Of a stretch of DNA of 64,000 nt, positions 17,123 to 26,013 are shown in pieces. The stretch is from Yanghanlia caeni (GTDB lineage: Bacteria; Pseudomonadota; Gammaproteobacteria; Burkholderiales; Burkholderiaceae_B). Positions within the stretch are counted from its first letter, which is position 1. The number at the start of each line of letters is the position of its first letter. A model generated the notes under the pieces. It saw nothing but the letters and a program-made list of their open reading frames with translations. It was not told the DNA's origin and searched no databases. Location of the stretch: the NCBI GenBank assembly GCA_030733815.1, contig JAUZQE010000016.1:1-64000 (forward strand), written 5' to 3'. The translations under genes were made by a program, and so were the position numbers.

Positions 17123-17803
17123 TCAGTCTCCGTGCGCCCTGAAGCCTTCCTCGTCGACGATCGTGATGTTGCGGCCGTTCACCTGAATGAGCCCCTTCTT
17201 GCTGAGATCGTGCAAAATGCGCGAAAAATGCTCCGGGGTCAGGTTCAGACGCGACGCAATGACATTCTTGCCGACCTCGAGACGCACCTCGGCACCGCCC
17301 GCAGCGTCTTGCATTTGCATGAGATAACCGATCACGCGCTGCGTGCCCGAATGCAGGGAATACGCCTTGACGTCAGACACAAATGCATGCAGTCGCTTGC
17401 TGAGGCCGGCAAGCATTTTGCGCGCGAGTTGCGGCTGACGGGCGAGTTCGTCGAAAAGCACCGTCTTGTCGACCGTAAGCAGCATGGTATCGGCCAGCGC
17501 CATGGCCGACAGAATGTACGGTTGCTCGAGGAACATGAGCGCCTCGCCGAAGGTTTCACCGGGGCCCAGCAGGCGCACCACTTTTTCGGCGCCGGCCGGC
17601 GAAACGGCAACCAGCTTCACCTGACCGTACACCACAATATGAAAGCCGTTGCAGGGCTGCCCCCGGTGAAAGATCACATCGCCGCGACGGATATGCTGCT
17701 CGGTGGTTCCCGCCGCCACCTTGGCAAGCTCCACACGATCGAGCTGATCGAACAGGGCCACGCGCGAGAGCAGATTCTGGATTTTGTCTTTATCGGTGGA
17801 CAT
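17123..17803 (-). CDS. Crp/Fnr-family regulator, Dnr-like
   Basis: A 226-residue regulator with an N-terminal cyclic-nucleotide-type sensor domain and a C-terminal winged helix. The N-terminus has no cysteine cluster; the only Cys is in GQPCNGFHI, so it cannot hold the FNR-type iron-sulfur cluster and is not a classical oxygen sensor. The recognition helix (VIASRLNLTPEHFSRILHDL) resembles Dnr, the haem-based NO-responsive regulator, which binds FNR-like TTGAT-N4-ATCAA sites. FNR-type boxes occur near hemN (19742-19778) and possibly at 13279. The start is supported by AGAGGA upstream. It is divergent from a DUF454 gene 40 bp away. Confidence 0.85.
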   Translation of the reverse strand: MSTDKDKIQNLLSRVALFDQLDRVELAKVAAGTTEQHIRRGDVIFHRGQPCNGFHIVVYGQVKLVAVSPAGAEKVVRLLGPGETFGEALMFLEQPYILSAMALADTMLLTVDKTVLFDELARQPQLARKMLAGLSKRLHAFVSDVKAYSLHSGTQRVIGYLMQMQDAAGGAEVRLEVGKNVIASRLNLTPEHFSRILHDLSKKGLIQVNGRNITIVDEEGFRAHGD

Positions 17804-17843
17804 ATTGATAGAATTCCTCTGAGGTTCTGGCCCGGAAATCCGC

Positions 17844-18242
17844 GTGAAGAAAACGCTCTACAACATTGCGGGAACGGTGGCACTGCTGCTGGGCATACTG
17901 GGCATCTTTCTGCCGGTGCTCCCCACCACTCCCTTCCTGCTGCTGGCTTCGGCCTGCTACATGCGTGGTTCAGCGCGCATGCACCACTGGCTCATGAATC
18001 AGCGCCACCTGGGGCCGTACCTGCGCAATATTCAGTCGGGCCGCGGCATTCCGCTACGTGCCAAGATCATGGCGCTGGCTGTCATGTGGACCTCCATCAC
18101 GCTGTCGATGTGGTTCGTGCCCTACTTCTGGGCGCGCGTCATGATGCCGGTGCCCGGCATCGCCGTCACCATTTACCTGTTTCGCATTCGTACGCTCGAC
18201 CCCTCAGCCGAGCCCCCGCTCGATCAAATCAGGCGGGAATAA
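17844..18242 (+). CDS. DUF454 (YbaN-like) inner-membrane protein
   Basis: A 132-residue protein with the DUF454 signature GTVALLLGILGIFLPVLPTTPFLLLASACYMRGS near the N-terminus and two further hydrophobic segments (residues ~75-110). Function of the family is not known. It uses a GTG start with GGA about eight bases upstream. Its last 19 bp overlap the end of hemN on the opposite strand. It is divergent from the Dnr-like regulator and could share its control region. Confidence 0.85.
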   Translation: MKKTLYNIAGTVALLLGILGIFLPVLPTTPFLLLASACYMRGSARMHHWLMNQRHLGPYLRNIQSGRGIPLRAKIMALAVMWTSITLSMWFVPYFWARVMMPVPGIAVTIYLFRIRTLDPSAEPPLDQIRRE

Positions 18243-19636
18243 CTCGACACCGTGGGCTGGCCCAAATAACTGTCGAACACCATGCCCAGAGCCCGAACGA
18301 ACAGCCTGCCCTTGGGCGTGACCGTGATCTCTCCGTTTTCGTTTTTCATGAGTCCGACTTCTTCGTACTGACGCAGGCGCTCGAGTTCGGCTGCGAAGTA
18401 TTGCTGGAAGTCGATACCGTATTTTTCGTTGATTTCGCCAAAGCGCAGCGGCATGCTGCACATCAGAATCATGATGATCTCGCGGCGCAGGACGTCGTCG
18501 GTGGACAGGTCATAGCCGCGCTCGACGGGCAGGCGCCCCTGATCGAGCGATTCGTAGTACGCATTCACCGTACGCACGTTGCCGCTGTACGAGCGCCCCA
18601 CCTTTCCGATGGCCGAGACGCCGAACCCGACCAGGTCGCATTCGGCCCGCGTGGTGTAGCCCTGGAAGTTGCGATGCAGCGATTTGTTCTGGCGCGCACG
18701 ATTGAGTTCGTCGTCGGGTTTGGCGAAATGATCGAGGCCGATATACACGTAACCGGCTTCGAGCAGACGCCGGGTGGAAAGCAGGAAGATCTGCAGCCGG
18801 GTTTCGGCTGAAGGCAGCTCTTGCGGCTTGACCATGCGCTGGGCCTTGAAACGCGAGGGCAGATGGGCGTAGTTGTAAAGCGCAATGCGATCGGGCGAGA
18901 TCCGGATGACCTCATCGATGGTGCGGGCAAAGCTGTCGAGCGTTTGCCGCGGCAGACCATAGATGAGATCGGCATTCACCGACTCATAACCCGTGTCGCG
19001 ACTGGCCTGCACGGCGCGTTCCACCATTTCGACAGGTTGTATGCGATTGACCGCCGCCTGCACGGCGGGGTCGAAATCCTGCACCCCGAAACTGCATCGA
19101 TTGAACCCGAGCGCGGCCAGGAACGCCAACGTGTCTTCATTCACCGTGCGCGGGTCGATTTCCACGCCAAGCTCGGCGTCGGGCGTGAACTCGAAATGCC
19201 TGCGTGTGGCATCCATGAGCTGCGCCAGCTCGTCGTGGCTCATGAAGGTGGGCGTACCCCCGCCCAGATGCAGCTGAACGGTTCGGCGATCGCGCCCCAG
19301 ATGGGGCGCCAGCAAATCCATTTCTTTGCATACGTAGCGGATGTATTCGGCCGAGCGCCCGTAGTCTTGCGTGATGATCTTGTTGCACGCGCAGAAGTAA
19401 CAGAGCGAACGGCAGAACGGCAGGTGAAAATAGACCGACAGCGGAGGGTTGGAATCGGACTGAGCCCGTTGCTGCAGATACGGCAGAAAACGTTCCTGTT
19501 TGAAGCCGTAATCGAAGCGGTCGGCCGTGGGATACGAGGTATAACGCGGCCCGCTCGTATCGAAACGGCGCACCAGTTCTTCGGAAATTTCGATTTCAGG
19601 AAAGCGGGTATCAGGCAGGTTGGTCGCAACGACCAT
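18224..19636 (-). CDS. hemN: Oxygen-independent coproporphyrinogen III oxidase
   Basis: Radical-SAM enzyme of haem synthesis that decarboxylates coproporphyrinogen III without oxygen, 470 residues, the usual length. The cluster motif FCRSLCYFC places Cys75, Cys79 and Cys82, followed by the extra Cys of CAC that is typical of HemN. Other hallmarks are RYTSYPTADRF, HLGGGTPTFMS, NRCSFGVQDF, GLPRQT and the C-terminal LFVRALGMVFDSYL. The ATG at 19636 has GGAG eight bases upstream; the open frame extends to 19750 without coding character. Two FNR/Dnr-type boxes lie 106-142 bp upstream, matching the known anaerobic control of hemN. Confidence 0.96.
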   Translation of the reverse strand: MVVATNLPDTRFPEIEISEELVRRFDTSGPRYTSYPTADRFDYGFKQERFLPYLQQRAQSDSNPPLSVYFHLPFCRSLCYFCACNKIITQDYGRSAEYIRYVCKEMDLLAPHLGRDRRTVQLHLGGGTPTFMSHDELAQLMDATRRHFEFTPDAELGVEIDPRTVNEDTLAFLAALGFNRCSFGVQDFDPAVQAAVNRIQPVEMVERAVQASRDTGYESVNADLIYGLPRQTLDSFARTIDEVIRISPDRIALYNYAHLPSRFKAQRMVKPQELPSAETRLQIFLLSTRRLLEAGYVYIGLDHFAKPDDELNRARQNKSLHRNFQGYTTRAECDLVGFGVSAIGKVGRSYSGNVRTVNAYYESLDQGRLPVERGYDLSTDDVLRREIIMILMCSMPLRFGEINEKYGIDFQQYFAAELERLRQYEEVGLMKNENGEITVTPKGRLFVRALGMVFDSYLGQPTVSSYSRLI

Positions 19637-19741
19637 GGGGCATACTCCGGAACACGACCATTGCGCCGCAAACGGGCTCGCCCCGGGCGGCAGACGGTCT
19701 GCAAGATCATGACATTGTGAGTGTAGCGCCGCAACCCGACT

Positions 19742-19755
19742 TTGATGCATGTCAA
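19742..19755 (-). promoter_or_regulatory. FNR/Dnr-type box upstream of hemN (strong)
   Basis: TTGATGCATGTCAA agrees with TTGAT-N4-ATCAA at 9 of 10 defined positions. It is centred about 112 bp from the hemN ATG. If it acts at -41.5, transcription would start near 19707 with a leader of roughly 70 nt. Confidence 0.7.
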
Positions 19756-19764
19756 GCAGAGCGC

Positions 19765-19778
19765 TTGATTCCAGTTAA
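19765..19778 (-). promoter_or_regulatory. FNR/Dnr-type box upstream of hemN (weaker)
   Basis: TTGATTCCAGTTAA agrees with TTGAT-N4-ATCAA at 8 of 10 defined positions. It lies 23 bp, about two helical turns, from the stronger box at 19742, so the two could be bound on the same face of the DNA. Confidence 0.45.
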
Positions 19779-19901
19779 GCGCCGGCAAGCTGCAATTTCC
19801 AGAAAAATCACAAAAATACCGCTACTTACGTCGAACATGCCCGCTACATATCGTATTATTAAAAGCTTCGAATCTGTAGTTTCCCCTATCCAGCCCGCCT
19901 G

Positions 19902-22844
19902 ATGTCGCTAGTCCTCATACTCGCCTTGCCCTTCATTGGCAGCATCATCGCTGCCTTCATGCCTTCGAACGCACGCAACGTCGAGGCCTGGCTGGCGGGG
20001 CTGCTGGCACTGATCTGTGCCGGGCTCACCATGTCGCACTTTCCGGCCATCGTCGATGGCGAAGTGGTGCGCACTACCCTGCCCTGGCTACCCGAACACG
20101 GCGTAAACCTCAGCCTGCGCATGGACGGCTTCGCGTGGCTGTTCGCCATGATCGTCACCGTCATGGGGGCGCTCATTGCCCTGTACGCGCGCTACTACAT
20201 GTCGCCGGAAGACCCGGTACCCCGGTACTTTTCGTTCTTCCTCGCCTTCATGGGCTCGATGCTGGGCGTGGTGATGTCGGGCAACCTGATCCAGCTGGTC
20301 ATCTTCTGGGAACTCACCAGTCTCTCGTCGTTCATGCTGATCGCCTACTGGCATCACCGGCTCGACGCCCGGCGTGGTGCGCGCATGTCGCTCACGATCA
20401 CCGGTGCGGGCGGGCTGTGCCTGCTGGCAGGCGTGCTCATGATTGGTCATGTGGTCGGCAGCTACGACCTGGATATCGTGCTGCAGGCCGGCGACACCAT
20501 ACGCAATCATCCGTGGTACACCATCATGCTAGTGCTGGTGGCGCTGGGCGCGCTCACCAAGAGCGCGCAGTTCCCCTTCCACGTCTGGCTGCCCAACGCC
20601 ATGGCCGCCCCCACACCCGTGTCGGCCTATCTGCATTCGGCCACCATGGTGAAAGCAGGCGTGTTCCTGCTGGCCCGACTCTGGCCCGTCATGGCCGGCA
20701 CGCCCGAATGGACATGGATCATCGGGGGTGCCGGAGCCATCAGCCTGCTGCTGGGCGCCTATGCCGCCACCTTCCAGACCGACATGAAGGGGGTACTTGC
20801 GTATTCCACGATCAGCCATCTGGGGCTCATCACCCTGCTGCTGGGCATGGAAAGCCGGCTTGCCCTGGTCGCGGCCGTCTTCCACATCATCAATCACGCC
20901 ACGTTCAAGGCCTCGCTGTTCATGGCGGCGGGCATCGTCGATCACGAAACCGGCACGCGCGACCTGACCCGGCTTTCGGGCCTGTATCGCAGCATGCCCA
21001 TCACGGCCACGCTTGCAGTGGTGGCCGCCGCAGCCATGGCGGGTGTGCCGCTGCTGAACGGCTTCATCTCGAAAGAGATGTTCTTTGCGGAAACGGTGTA
21101 TGTCAGCGCCAACGATTTCACACGCATCGGCCTGCCGCTGCTGGCCGTAGTGGCGAGTGCGTTCAGCGTGGCGTATTCGCTGCGTTTCATTCGCGAAGTA
21201 TTCTTCGGGCCGCCACCGGCCACCGACCTGCCGCGGGCGCCCCACGAGCCCCCGCTGATGATGCTGATTCCCAGCGCCGTGCTGGTGGTCAGCTGCCTGG
21301 TGGTGGGCATGCTGCCCGGGCTGCTGCCGGGCCCCTTTCTGCATACTGCCGTGCAAGCCCTGCTGGGCGACGACACACCCCGCTACAGCCTGTCGATCTG
21401 GCACGGCGTGAACCTGCCGCTGGTCATGAGTTTTGTGGCCCTGGCCGGTGGCATCGTGCTGCAGTTGCTGCTGGTGCGCCGCCAACACGCGCGGCCCGGC
21501 CATACGCCATTCATTTATCGGTTTGACGGTCGGCGTACCTTCGAGAGTCTGCTCGAGGCGCTGGATGTCGTTGCGGGCTTCATACTTGAACTCACTCGCT
21601 CGCCCCGCCTGCAGCCGCAGCTCTTCCTGGTGGTGCTGGTCACGCTGGTGGTCACCACGCTGCCGCTGCTCACCGGGCCGTGGATGCAACCCGAAGTCTT
21701 CACCGGGTTCGACCCCGCATTCGTCTTGCTGTGGGTAACAGGCGGCATCTGCGCCATCGGTGCCGCGGCCAGCGCCAAGTTCCATCGGCCGGCCGCACTG
21801 ATGCTTTCGGGCGGGGCGGGCCTGTGCACGGTCATTACCTTCGCCTGGCTTTCGGCCCCCGACCTGGCGCTCACCCAGCTCACGGTCGAGGTCGTGACCA
21901 TGGTACTGATTCTGTTGGGCCTGCGCTGGCTGCCACCCCGCGTGCAGGGTGAAGGTGAAGACGAATTCCCCATCCGCAGCGCAATCTTTGCCGGGCTGCG
22001 GCGCTCACGTGACTTCATCATCGCCATTGTGGCCGGCGCGGGCTTCACCGCCATCGCCTATGCAATCATGACGCGGCCGCACCCGGAAGGCGTTTCCAGC
22101 TTTTTCGTCGAGAAATCCGTGCCGCTGGGCGGCGGGGCCAACGTAGTGAACGTGATCCTGGTCGACTTCCGCGGCTTCGATACCCTGGGTGAAATCACGG
22201 TTCTGGGCATTGTTGCGCTATCGGTCTACGCGCTGCTGCGCCGCTTCCGTCCGCCACCCGAGACCATGCAGCTGCCCAATGCACGACAGTTCACCGCGTA
22301 TGAAGACAAGCTGCTCGACCGCTTCAGCGATCCCGATCCCAAGGCCTTGCTGCCGCAGGGCGTGATGAAAGTTCCCACCGTGCTGGTGCGGCTGCTGCTG
22401 CCGCTTGCCGCCATGGTGTCGGTCTACTTCCTGGTTCGCGGCCACAATCTGCCGGGAGGCGGGTTCGTGGGCGGGCTCATCATGGCCACCGCCATCATCA
22501 TTCAGTACATGGTCGGCGGCGTAATCTGGGTCGAAGCGCGCCAGAGGCTGCACCCGCAGTACTGGATCGCCTTCGGCCTGCTGGCTGCAGGTACCGCGGC
22601 AATGGCCGTGTGGTGGGCGGCAAAGCCGTTTCTGTCGTCGGTTGCCGCCGAATTTCATGTTCCTCTGATCGGACACATTCACTTGTCTACCGTATTGTTG
22701 TTTGACATTGGCGTTTACACCCTGGTCATTGGTGCGACCGTGCTGATGCTCGTCGCACTCGCCCACCAATCACTGCGCCTGTATCGCAAGCCCGCGGCCG
22801 TAGAGCCTCAGGATGCCGGCCCACCCATTCAGGAGCAGAGCTGA
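19902..22844 (+). CDS. mrpA: Mrp antiporter subunit A/B fusion (PhaAB-type)
   Basis: Large membrane subunit of a multi-subunit Na+ (or K+)/H+ antiporter, 980 residues. Residues ~100-450 are the proton-pumping module shared with NADH dehydrogenase ND5: MSGNLIQLVIFWELTSLSSF, LTKSAQFPFHVWLPNAMAAPTPVSAYLHSATMVKAGVFL and DMKGVLAYSTISHLGLI. The C-terminal ~250 residues (KVPTVLVRLLLPLAAMVSVYFLVRGHNLPGGGFVGGL) form the MrpB-type domain, so this is the group 2 (PhaAB) arrangement with six rather than seven genes. No clear ribosome site precedes the ATG. It is the first gene of mrpA(B)CDEFG, all with tight spacing or 4-bp overlaps. Confidence 0.95.
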   Translation: MSLVLILALPFIGSIIAAFMPSNARNVEAWLAGLLALICAGLTMSHFPAIVDGEVVRTTLPWLPEHGVNLSLRMDGFAWLFAMIVTVMGALIALYARYYMSPEDPVPRYFSFFLAFMGSMLGVVMSGNLIQLVIFWELTSLSSFMLIAYWHHRLDARRGARMSLTITGAGGLCLLAGVLMIGHVVGSYDLDIVLQAGDTIRNHPWYTIMLVLVALGALTKSAQFPFHVWLPNAMAAPTPVSAYLHSATMVKAGVFLLARLWPVMAGTPEWTWIIGGAGAISLLLGAYAATFQTDMKGVLAYSTISHLGLITLLLGMESRLALVAAVFHIINHATFKASLFMAAGIVDHETGTRDLTRLSGLYRSMPITATLAVVAAAAMAGVPLLNGFISKEMFFAETVYVSANDFTRIGLPLLAVVASAFSVAYSLRFIREVFFGPPPATDLPRAPHEPPLMMLIPSAVLVVSCLVVGMLPGLLPGPFLHTAVQALLGDDTPRYSLSIWHGVNLPLVMSFVALAGGIVLQLLLVRRQHARPGHTPFIYRFDGRRTFESLLEALDVVAGFILELTRSPRLQPQLFLVVLVTLVVTTLPLLTGPWMQPEVFTGFDPAFVLLWVTGGICAIGAAASAKFHRPAALMLSGGAGLCTVITFAWLSAPDLALTQLTVEVVTMVLILLGLRWLPPRVQGEGEDEFPIRSAIFAGLRRSRDFIIAIVAGAGFTAIAYAIMTRPHPEGVSSFFVEKSVPLGGGANVVNVILVDFRGFDTLGEITVLGIVALSVYALLRRFRPPPETMQLPNARQFTAYEDKLLDRFSDPDPKALLPQGVMKVPTVLVRLLLPLAAMVSVYFLVRGHNLPGGGFVGGLIMATAIIIQYMVGGVIWVEARQRLHPQYWIAFGLLAAGTAAMAVWWAAKPFLSSVAAEFHVPLIGHIHLSTVLLFDIGVYTLVIGATVLMLVALAHQSLRLYRKPAAVEPQDAGPPIQEQS

Positions 22845-22845
22845 C

Positions 22846-23187
22846 ATGGAACTGGTGCTTTCACTGGCAATTGGCGTACTGGCCGGCTCCGGCGTGTGGC
22901 TGCTGCTGCGTCCGAGAACCTTTCAGGTGATCATCGGCCTGTCGATGATCTCGTATGCGGTCAACCTGTTCATCTTCTCGATGGGTCGCGTCGTACTGGG
23001 CGTACCGCCGGTCATCGACCCTGACATGGCCGACCCGACTCTGTACGCCGACCCGCTGCCGCAGGCGCTCGTGCTCACCGCGATCGTGATCGCCTTCGCC
23101 ACAACGGCACTCTTTCTGGTGATTCTGCTTGCCTCGCGTGGCTTTAGCGGCACCGACCACGTCGACGGGCGGGAGGCGCAGAAGTGA
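22846..23187 (+). CDS. mrpC: Mrp antiporter subunit C
   Basis: A 113-residue membrane protein homologous to NuoK/MnhC with three helices. The start MELVLSLAIGVLAGSGVWLLLRPRTFQVIIGLSMISYAVNLFIF is typical. The frame is open upstream to 22813, but the ATG at 22846 directly follows the mrpA stop and fits family length. It overlaps mrpD by 4 bp. Confidence 0.95.
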   Translation: MELVLSLAIGVLAGSGVWLLLRPRTFQVIIGLSMISYAVNLFIFSMGRVVLGVPPVIDPDMADPTLYADPLPQALVLTAIVIAFATTALFLVILLASRGFSGTDHVDGREAQK

Positions 23188-24830
23188 CGAACTGGATGCA
23201 GCATCTGCCCATTCTGCCGGTCGTCATTCCACTGATATGCGGTGCGCTGATGCTGGTGGTGCGCGACAGCAACCGCCGCGGCCGGCTTACGCTGGGCTTT
23301 GTGTCGATTTTGGCGCAACTGGCTGTCGCCATCACGCTGCTGTGCCTTTCGGCGGGTTACCTGCCCAATGAATGGCCCGACGGAGTGGGCGTCTACCTGC
23401 TGGGCGACTGGCCGGCACCTTTCGGGATCGTGGCCGTGGTCGACCGACTGGCCGTCGTGATGCTGGTGCTGACCGCAATACTGGGGCTTTCGGCGTGGAT
23501 CTACGCCACCGCACGCTGGGACCGCGCCGGCGTGCACTTTCACCCACTGTTCCAGTTCTTGCTCATGGGCCTGAACGGCGCCTTTCTCACCGGCGACCTG
23601 TTCAACCTGTTCGTATTCTTCGAAGTGCTGCTGGCGGCTTCCTACGGGCTTGCCATGCACGGCTCGGGCCGCGCACGCGTCACTGCCGGCTTGCATTACG
23701 TTGCGGTAAACCTGGTCGCGTCGTTCCTGCTGCTCATTGCCATGGCCATGATTTACGGCGTCACGGGCTCGCTCAACATGGCCGATCTGGCCGCACGCGC
23801 GGGCGAGCTCGGCGGGCCCGACCGTCGCCTGTTCGAAGCCGGCGCTGCCATTCTGGGCATCGCCTTCCTGATCAAGGCCGCGGCCTGGCCGCTCAACTTT
23901 TGGCTGCCCGCCACCTACTCCAACGCGTGCGCGCCCGTAGCAGCGGTATTCATGATCATGACCAAGGTGGGCGTGTACGCCATGCTGCGCATCGGTTCAC
24001 TGCTGCTGCCCACCGGCGCGCCTGCAGCATTCGGCGGCGAATGGATGTTCCCCCTCGGCATCGCCACACTGGGCTTTGGTATCGTGGGCCTGATTGCGGC
24101 GCCGCAACCCGAACGGCAGGCGAGCTACTGCGCGATCATGTCATCCGGCACGCTGTTCGCGGCGCTGGGCATGCCGGGGGTCAGCCTCACGGGCCCGGCC
24201 CTGTTCTACCTGGTCACATCGGTGCTTGCACTGGGCGCTTTCTTCCTGCTGCTCGAAATGATCGAACGTACGCAGGCTTTCGGTGCCGATCTGCTGGCGG
24301 TCAGCCTGGAAGCGTTCGATCTGGAAGACCCGGAGTCGCCCGATTCCAGCGACGACGTCGTGGGCGTCGCCATTCCTGCGGCGATGGCCTTTCTGGGGCT
24401 GTCGTTCGTGGCCTGCGCCCTGTTGATTGCGGGCCTGCCGCCCATGTCGGGTTTCGTCGCCAAGTTCACGCTACTGTCGGCCGCCCTGCAAACTACAGAC
24501 AGCGGCCCGGGCATGGGAACCTGGCTGCTTCTGGGCTTCGTGATCTTTTCCGGGCTAGCCTGCATCATTGCCCTGGGCCGAACAGGCATTCGCCTGTTCT
24601 GGAGCGTCGAAGACACCGTGGTGCCTCGGCTGCGCCTGAGCGAAGCCGGCCCTGTAAGTCTGCTGATCATGGTCACCATTGCCATGTCGGTCTGGGCCGG
24701 GCCGGTCATGCATTACCTTGACCAGACAGCCGATTATCTGGGTACCCCGAGCCAGTACATCAACGCGGTACTTACGCAGAATCCTGGCCGGGATGTCGCC
24801 CCCATAGAAACCCTGGAGGTGCGTCCATGA
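23184..24830 (+). CDS. mrpD: Mrp antiporter subunit D
   Basis: Second ND5/ND2-like proton-translocating subunit, 548 residues and about fourteen helices. Key segments are TGDLFNLFVFFEVLLAASYGL with the conserved Glu, and FLIKAAAWPLNFWLPATYSNACAPVAAVFMIMTKVGVYA with the conserved Lys. It uses a GTG start at 23184 that overlaps the mrpC stop. A hydrophilic Asp/Glu/Ser-rich loop (near EAFDLEDPESPDSSDD, residue ~375) is longer than I would expect. It overlaps mrpE by 4 bp (ATGA). Confidence 0.95.
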   Translation: MTNWMQHLPILPVVIPLICGALMLVVRDSNRRGRLTLGFVSILAQLAVAITLLCLSAGYLPNEWPDGVGVYLLGDWPAPFGIVAVVDRLAVVMLVLTAILGLSAWIYATARWDRAGVHFHPLFQFLLMGLNGAFLTGDLFNLFVFFEVLLAASYGLAMHGSGRARVTAGLHYVAVNLVASFLLLIAMAMIYGVTGSLNMADLAARAGELGGPDRRLFEAGAAILGIAFLIKAAAWPLNFWLPATYSNACAPVAAVFMIMTKVGVYAMLRIGSLLLPTGAPAAFGGEWMFPLGIATLGFGIVGLIAAPQPERQASYCAIMSSGTLFAALGMPGVSLTGPALFYLVTSVLALGAFFLLLEMIERTQAFGADLLAVSLEAFDLEDPESPDSSDDVVGVAIPAAMAFLGLSFVACALLIAGLPPMSGFVAKFTLLSAALQTTDSGPGMGTWLLLGFVIFSGLACIIALGRTGIRLFWSVEDTVVPRLRLSEAGPVSLLIMVTIAMSVWAGPVMHYLDQTADYLGTPSQYINAVLTQNPGRDVAPIETLEVRP

Positions 24831-25312
24831 AACGAATTCTGAGCTGGCTGTACCTGCCCACCATGCTGCTTGGCCTGTGGCTGCTGCTGAACGACAGCCT
24901 CTCGCCGGGCAATATCGCGCTGGGCGGTGTGCTGGCCCTGTTCTTCGGCTGGGCATCGCAGGCGCTGCGCCCATTGCGCGCGCGGCCACGCAAGCCGATC
25001 ACGGCGCTCAAGCTGATCTGGCGTGTCGCCGTCGATGTCTTCAATTCGAATCTCGACGTCGCGCGCATCATCTGGATCGACCGCAAGAAGATTGCGCCGG
25101 GGTTCATCAAGATTCCCATCACGATGCGCGATCCGCACGGGCTGGCTGCCCTGTCGTGCATCGTGACCTACACCCCCGGCACGGTATGGGCGGAATTTGC
25201 CGAGGAAGAAGGGCTGCTCACACTGCACGTCCTTGACCTGCAGGACGAGGCGTACTGGATTCACAAGATTCAATACGATTACGAGCGCCCGCTGAAGGAG
25301 ATTTTCGAATGA
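24827..25312 (+). CDS. mrpE: Mrp antiporter subunit E
   Basis: A 161-residue MnhE/MrpE protein with two N-terminal helices (residues ~5-45) and a cytoplasmic domain. Marker segments are SPGNIALGGVLALFFG, RVAVDVFNSNLDVARIIW, SCIVTYTPGTVWAEF and LHVLDLQDEAYWIHKIQYDYERPLKEIFE. It overlaps mrpD upstream and mrpF downstream, each by 4 bp, so translation is probably coupled. Confidence 0.95.
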   Translation: MKRILSWLYLPTMLLGLWLLLNDSLSPGNIALGGVLALFFGWASQALRPLRARPRKPITALKLIWRVAVDVFNSNLDVARIIWIDRKKIAPGFIKIPITMRDPHGLAALSCIVTYTPGTVWAEFAEEEGLLTLHVLDLQDEAYWIHKIQYDYERPLKEIFE

Positions 25313-25590
25313 ATCAGATACTGTTAATGGCCGCGAACTTCGCCCTGGGCTGCTTCGTGACCGGAATGGTGCTGGCCGTGTACAGGCTGTGCACGGGGCC
25401 GGCGATGGCCGACCGGGTGCTGGCCCTGGATACCATGTACATCAATGGCATGCTGATTCTGCTCACGCTGGGCCTGCGCTTCAATTCGGCGCTGTACTTC
25501 GATATCGCGCTACTGATCTGCATCTTCGGCTTCGTGGGCTCGGTGGCCATGGCCAAGTTTCTTCTACGTGGCGAGGTCATTGAACCATGA
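25309..25590 (+). CDS. mrpF: Mrp antiporter subunit F
   Basis: A 93-residue protein with three helices. VYRLCTGPAMADRVLALDTMYINGMLILL and LYFDIALLICIFGFVGSVAMAKFLLRGEVIE match the MrpF/PhaF family closely. It overlaps both neighbours by 4 bp. Confidence 0.95.
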   Translation: MNQILLMAANFALGCFVTGMVLAVYRLCTGPAMADRVLALDTMYINGMLILLTLGLRFNSALYFDIALLICIFGFVGSVAMAKFLLRGEVIEP

Positions 25591-25928
25591 TGCCCGATCT
25601 ACCCGTTTGGGCCGCTGCGGTCATCGCCTTCCTGTTGATCGTTGCCGGTTTCTTCGCGCTAACCGGCTCATTGGGCCTGCTGCGCCTGCCCGACTTCTAT
25701 AGCCGCATTCATGCGCCGACGCTTGCCAACACCTTGGCCGCGTTTTGCCTGGTGGTAGCCATTCTGGTGGCGGCCTCGTTCGAGCAGCACCGTTTCGTGG
25801 CACATTCCTTGCTGGTTAGTTTCTTTCTGATCATCACGTCGCCCGTCACCGCAATGTTATTGATGCGGGCCGCCATCAAGCGGCAATTACGGCACGAGCT
25901 GGAAGAAAAGAACAAAGCCCTTAAATAA
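25587..25928 (+). CDS. mrpG: Mrp antiporter subunit G
   Basis: A 113-residue three-helix protein with the MrpG/PhaG signature GFFALTGSLGLLRLPDFYSRIHAPTLANTLAAF and VSFFLIITSPVTAMLLMRAA. It is the last gene of the operon. An 8-bp stem (25916-25933) spans its stop codon but has no T run, so termination here is uncertain. Confidence 0.95.
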   Translation: MMPDLPVWAAAVIAFLLIVAGFFALTGSLGLLRLPDFYSRIHAPTLANTLAAFCLVVAILVAASFEQHRFVAHSLLVSFFLIITSPVTAMLLMRAAIKRQLRHELEEKNKALK

Positions 25929-26013
25929 GGGCTGGGGCCAGAAAGAACGTATTCGCAAGAGGGTTTACCCTGAGTATACTGGCCTTGTAACCGTCACATT
26001 GATTGGAGGTTCC

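Noticed and set aside
25916..25933. Terminator after mrpG
   Set aside because: An 8-bp stem spans the stop codon but no T run follows.
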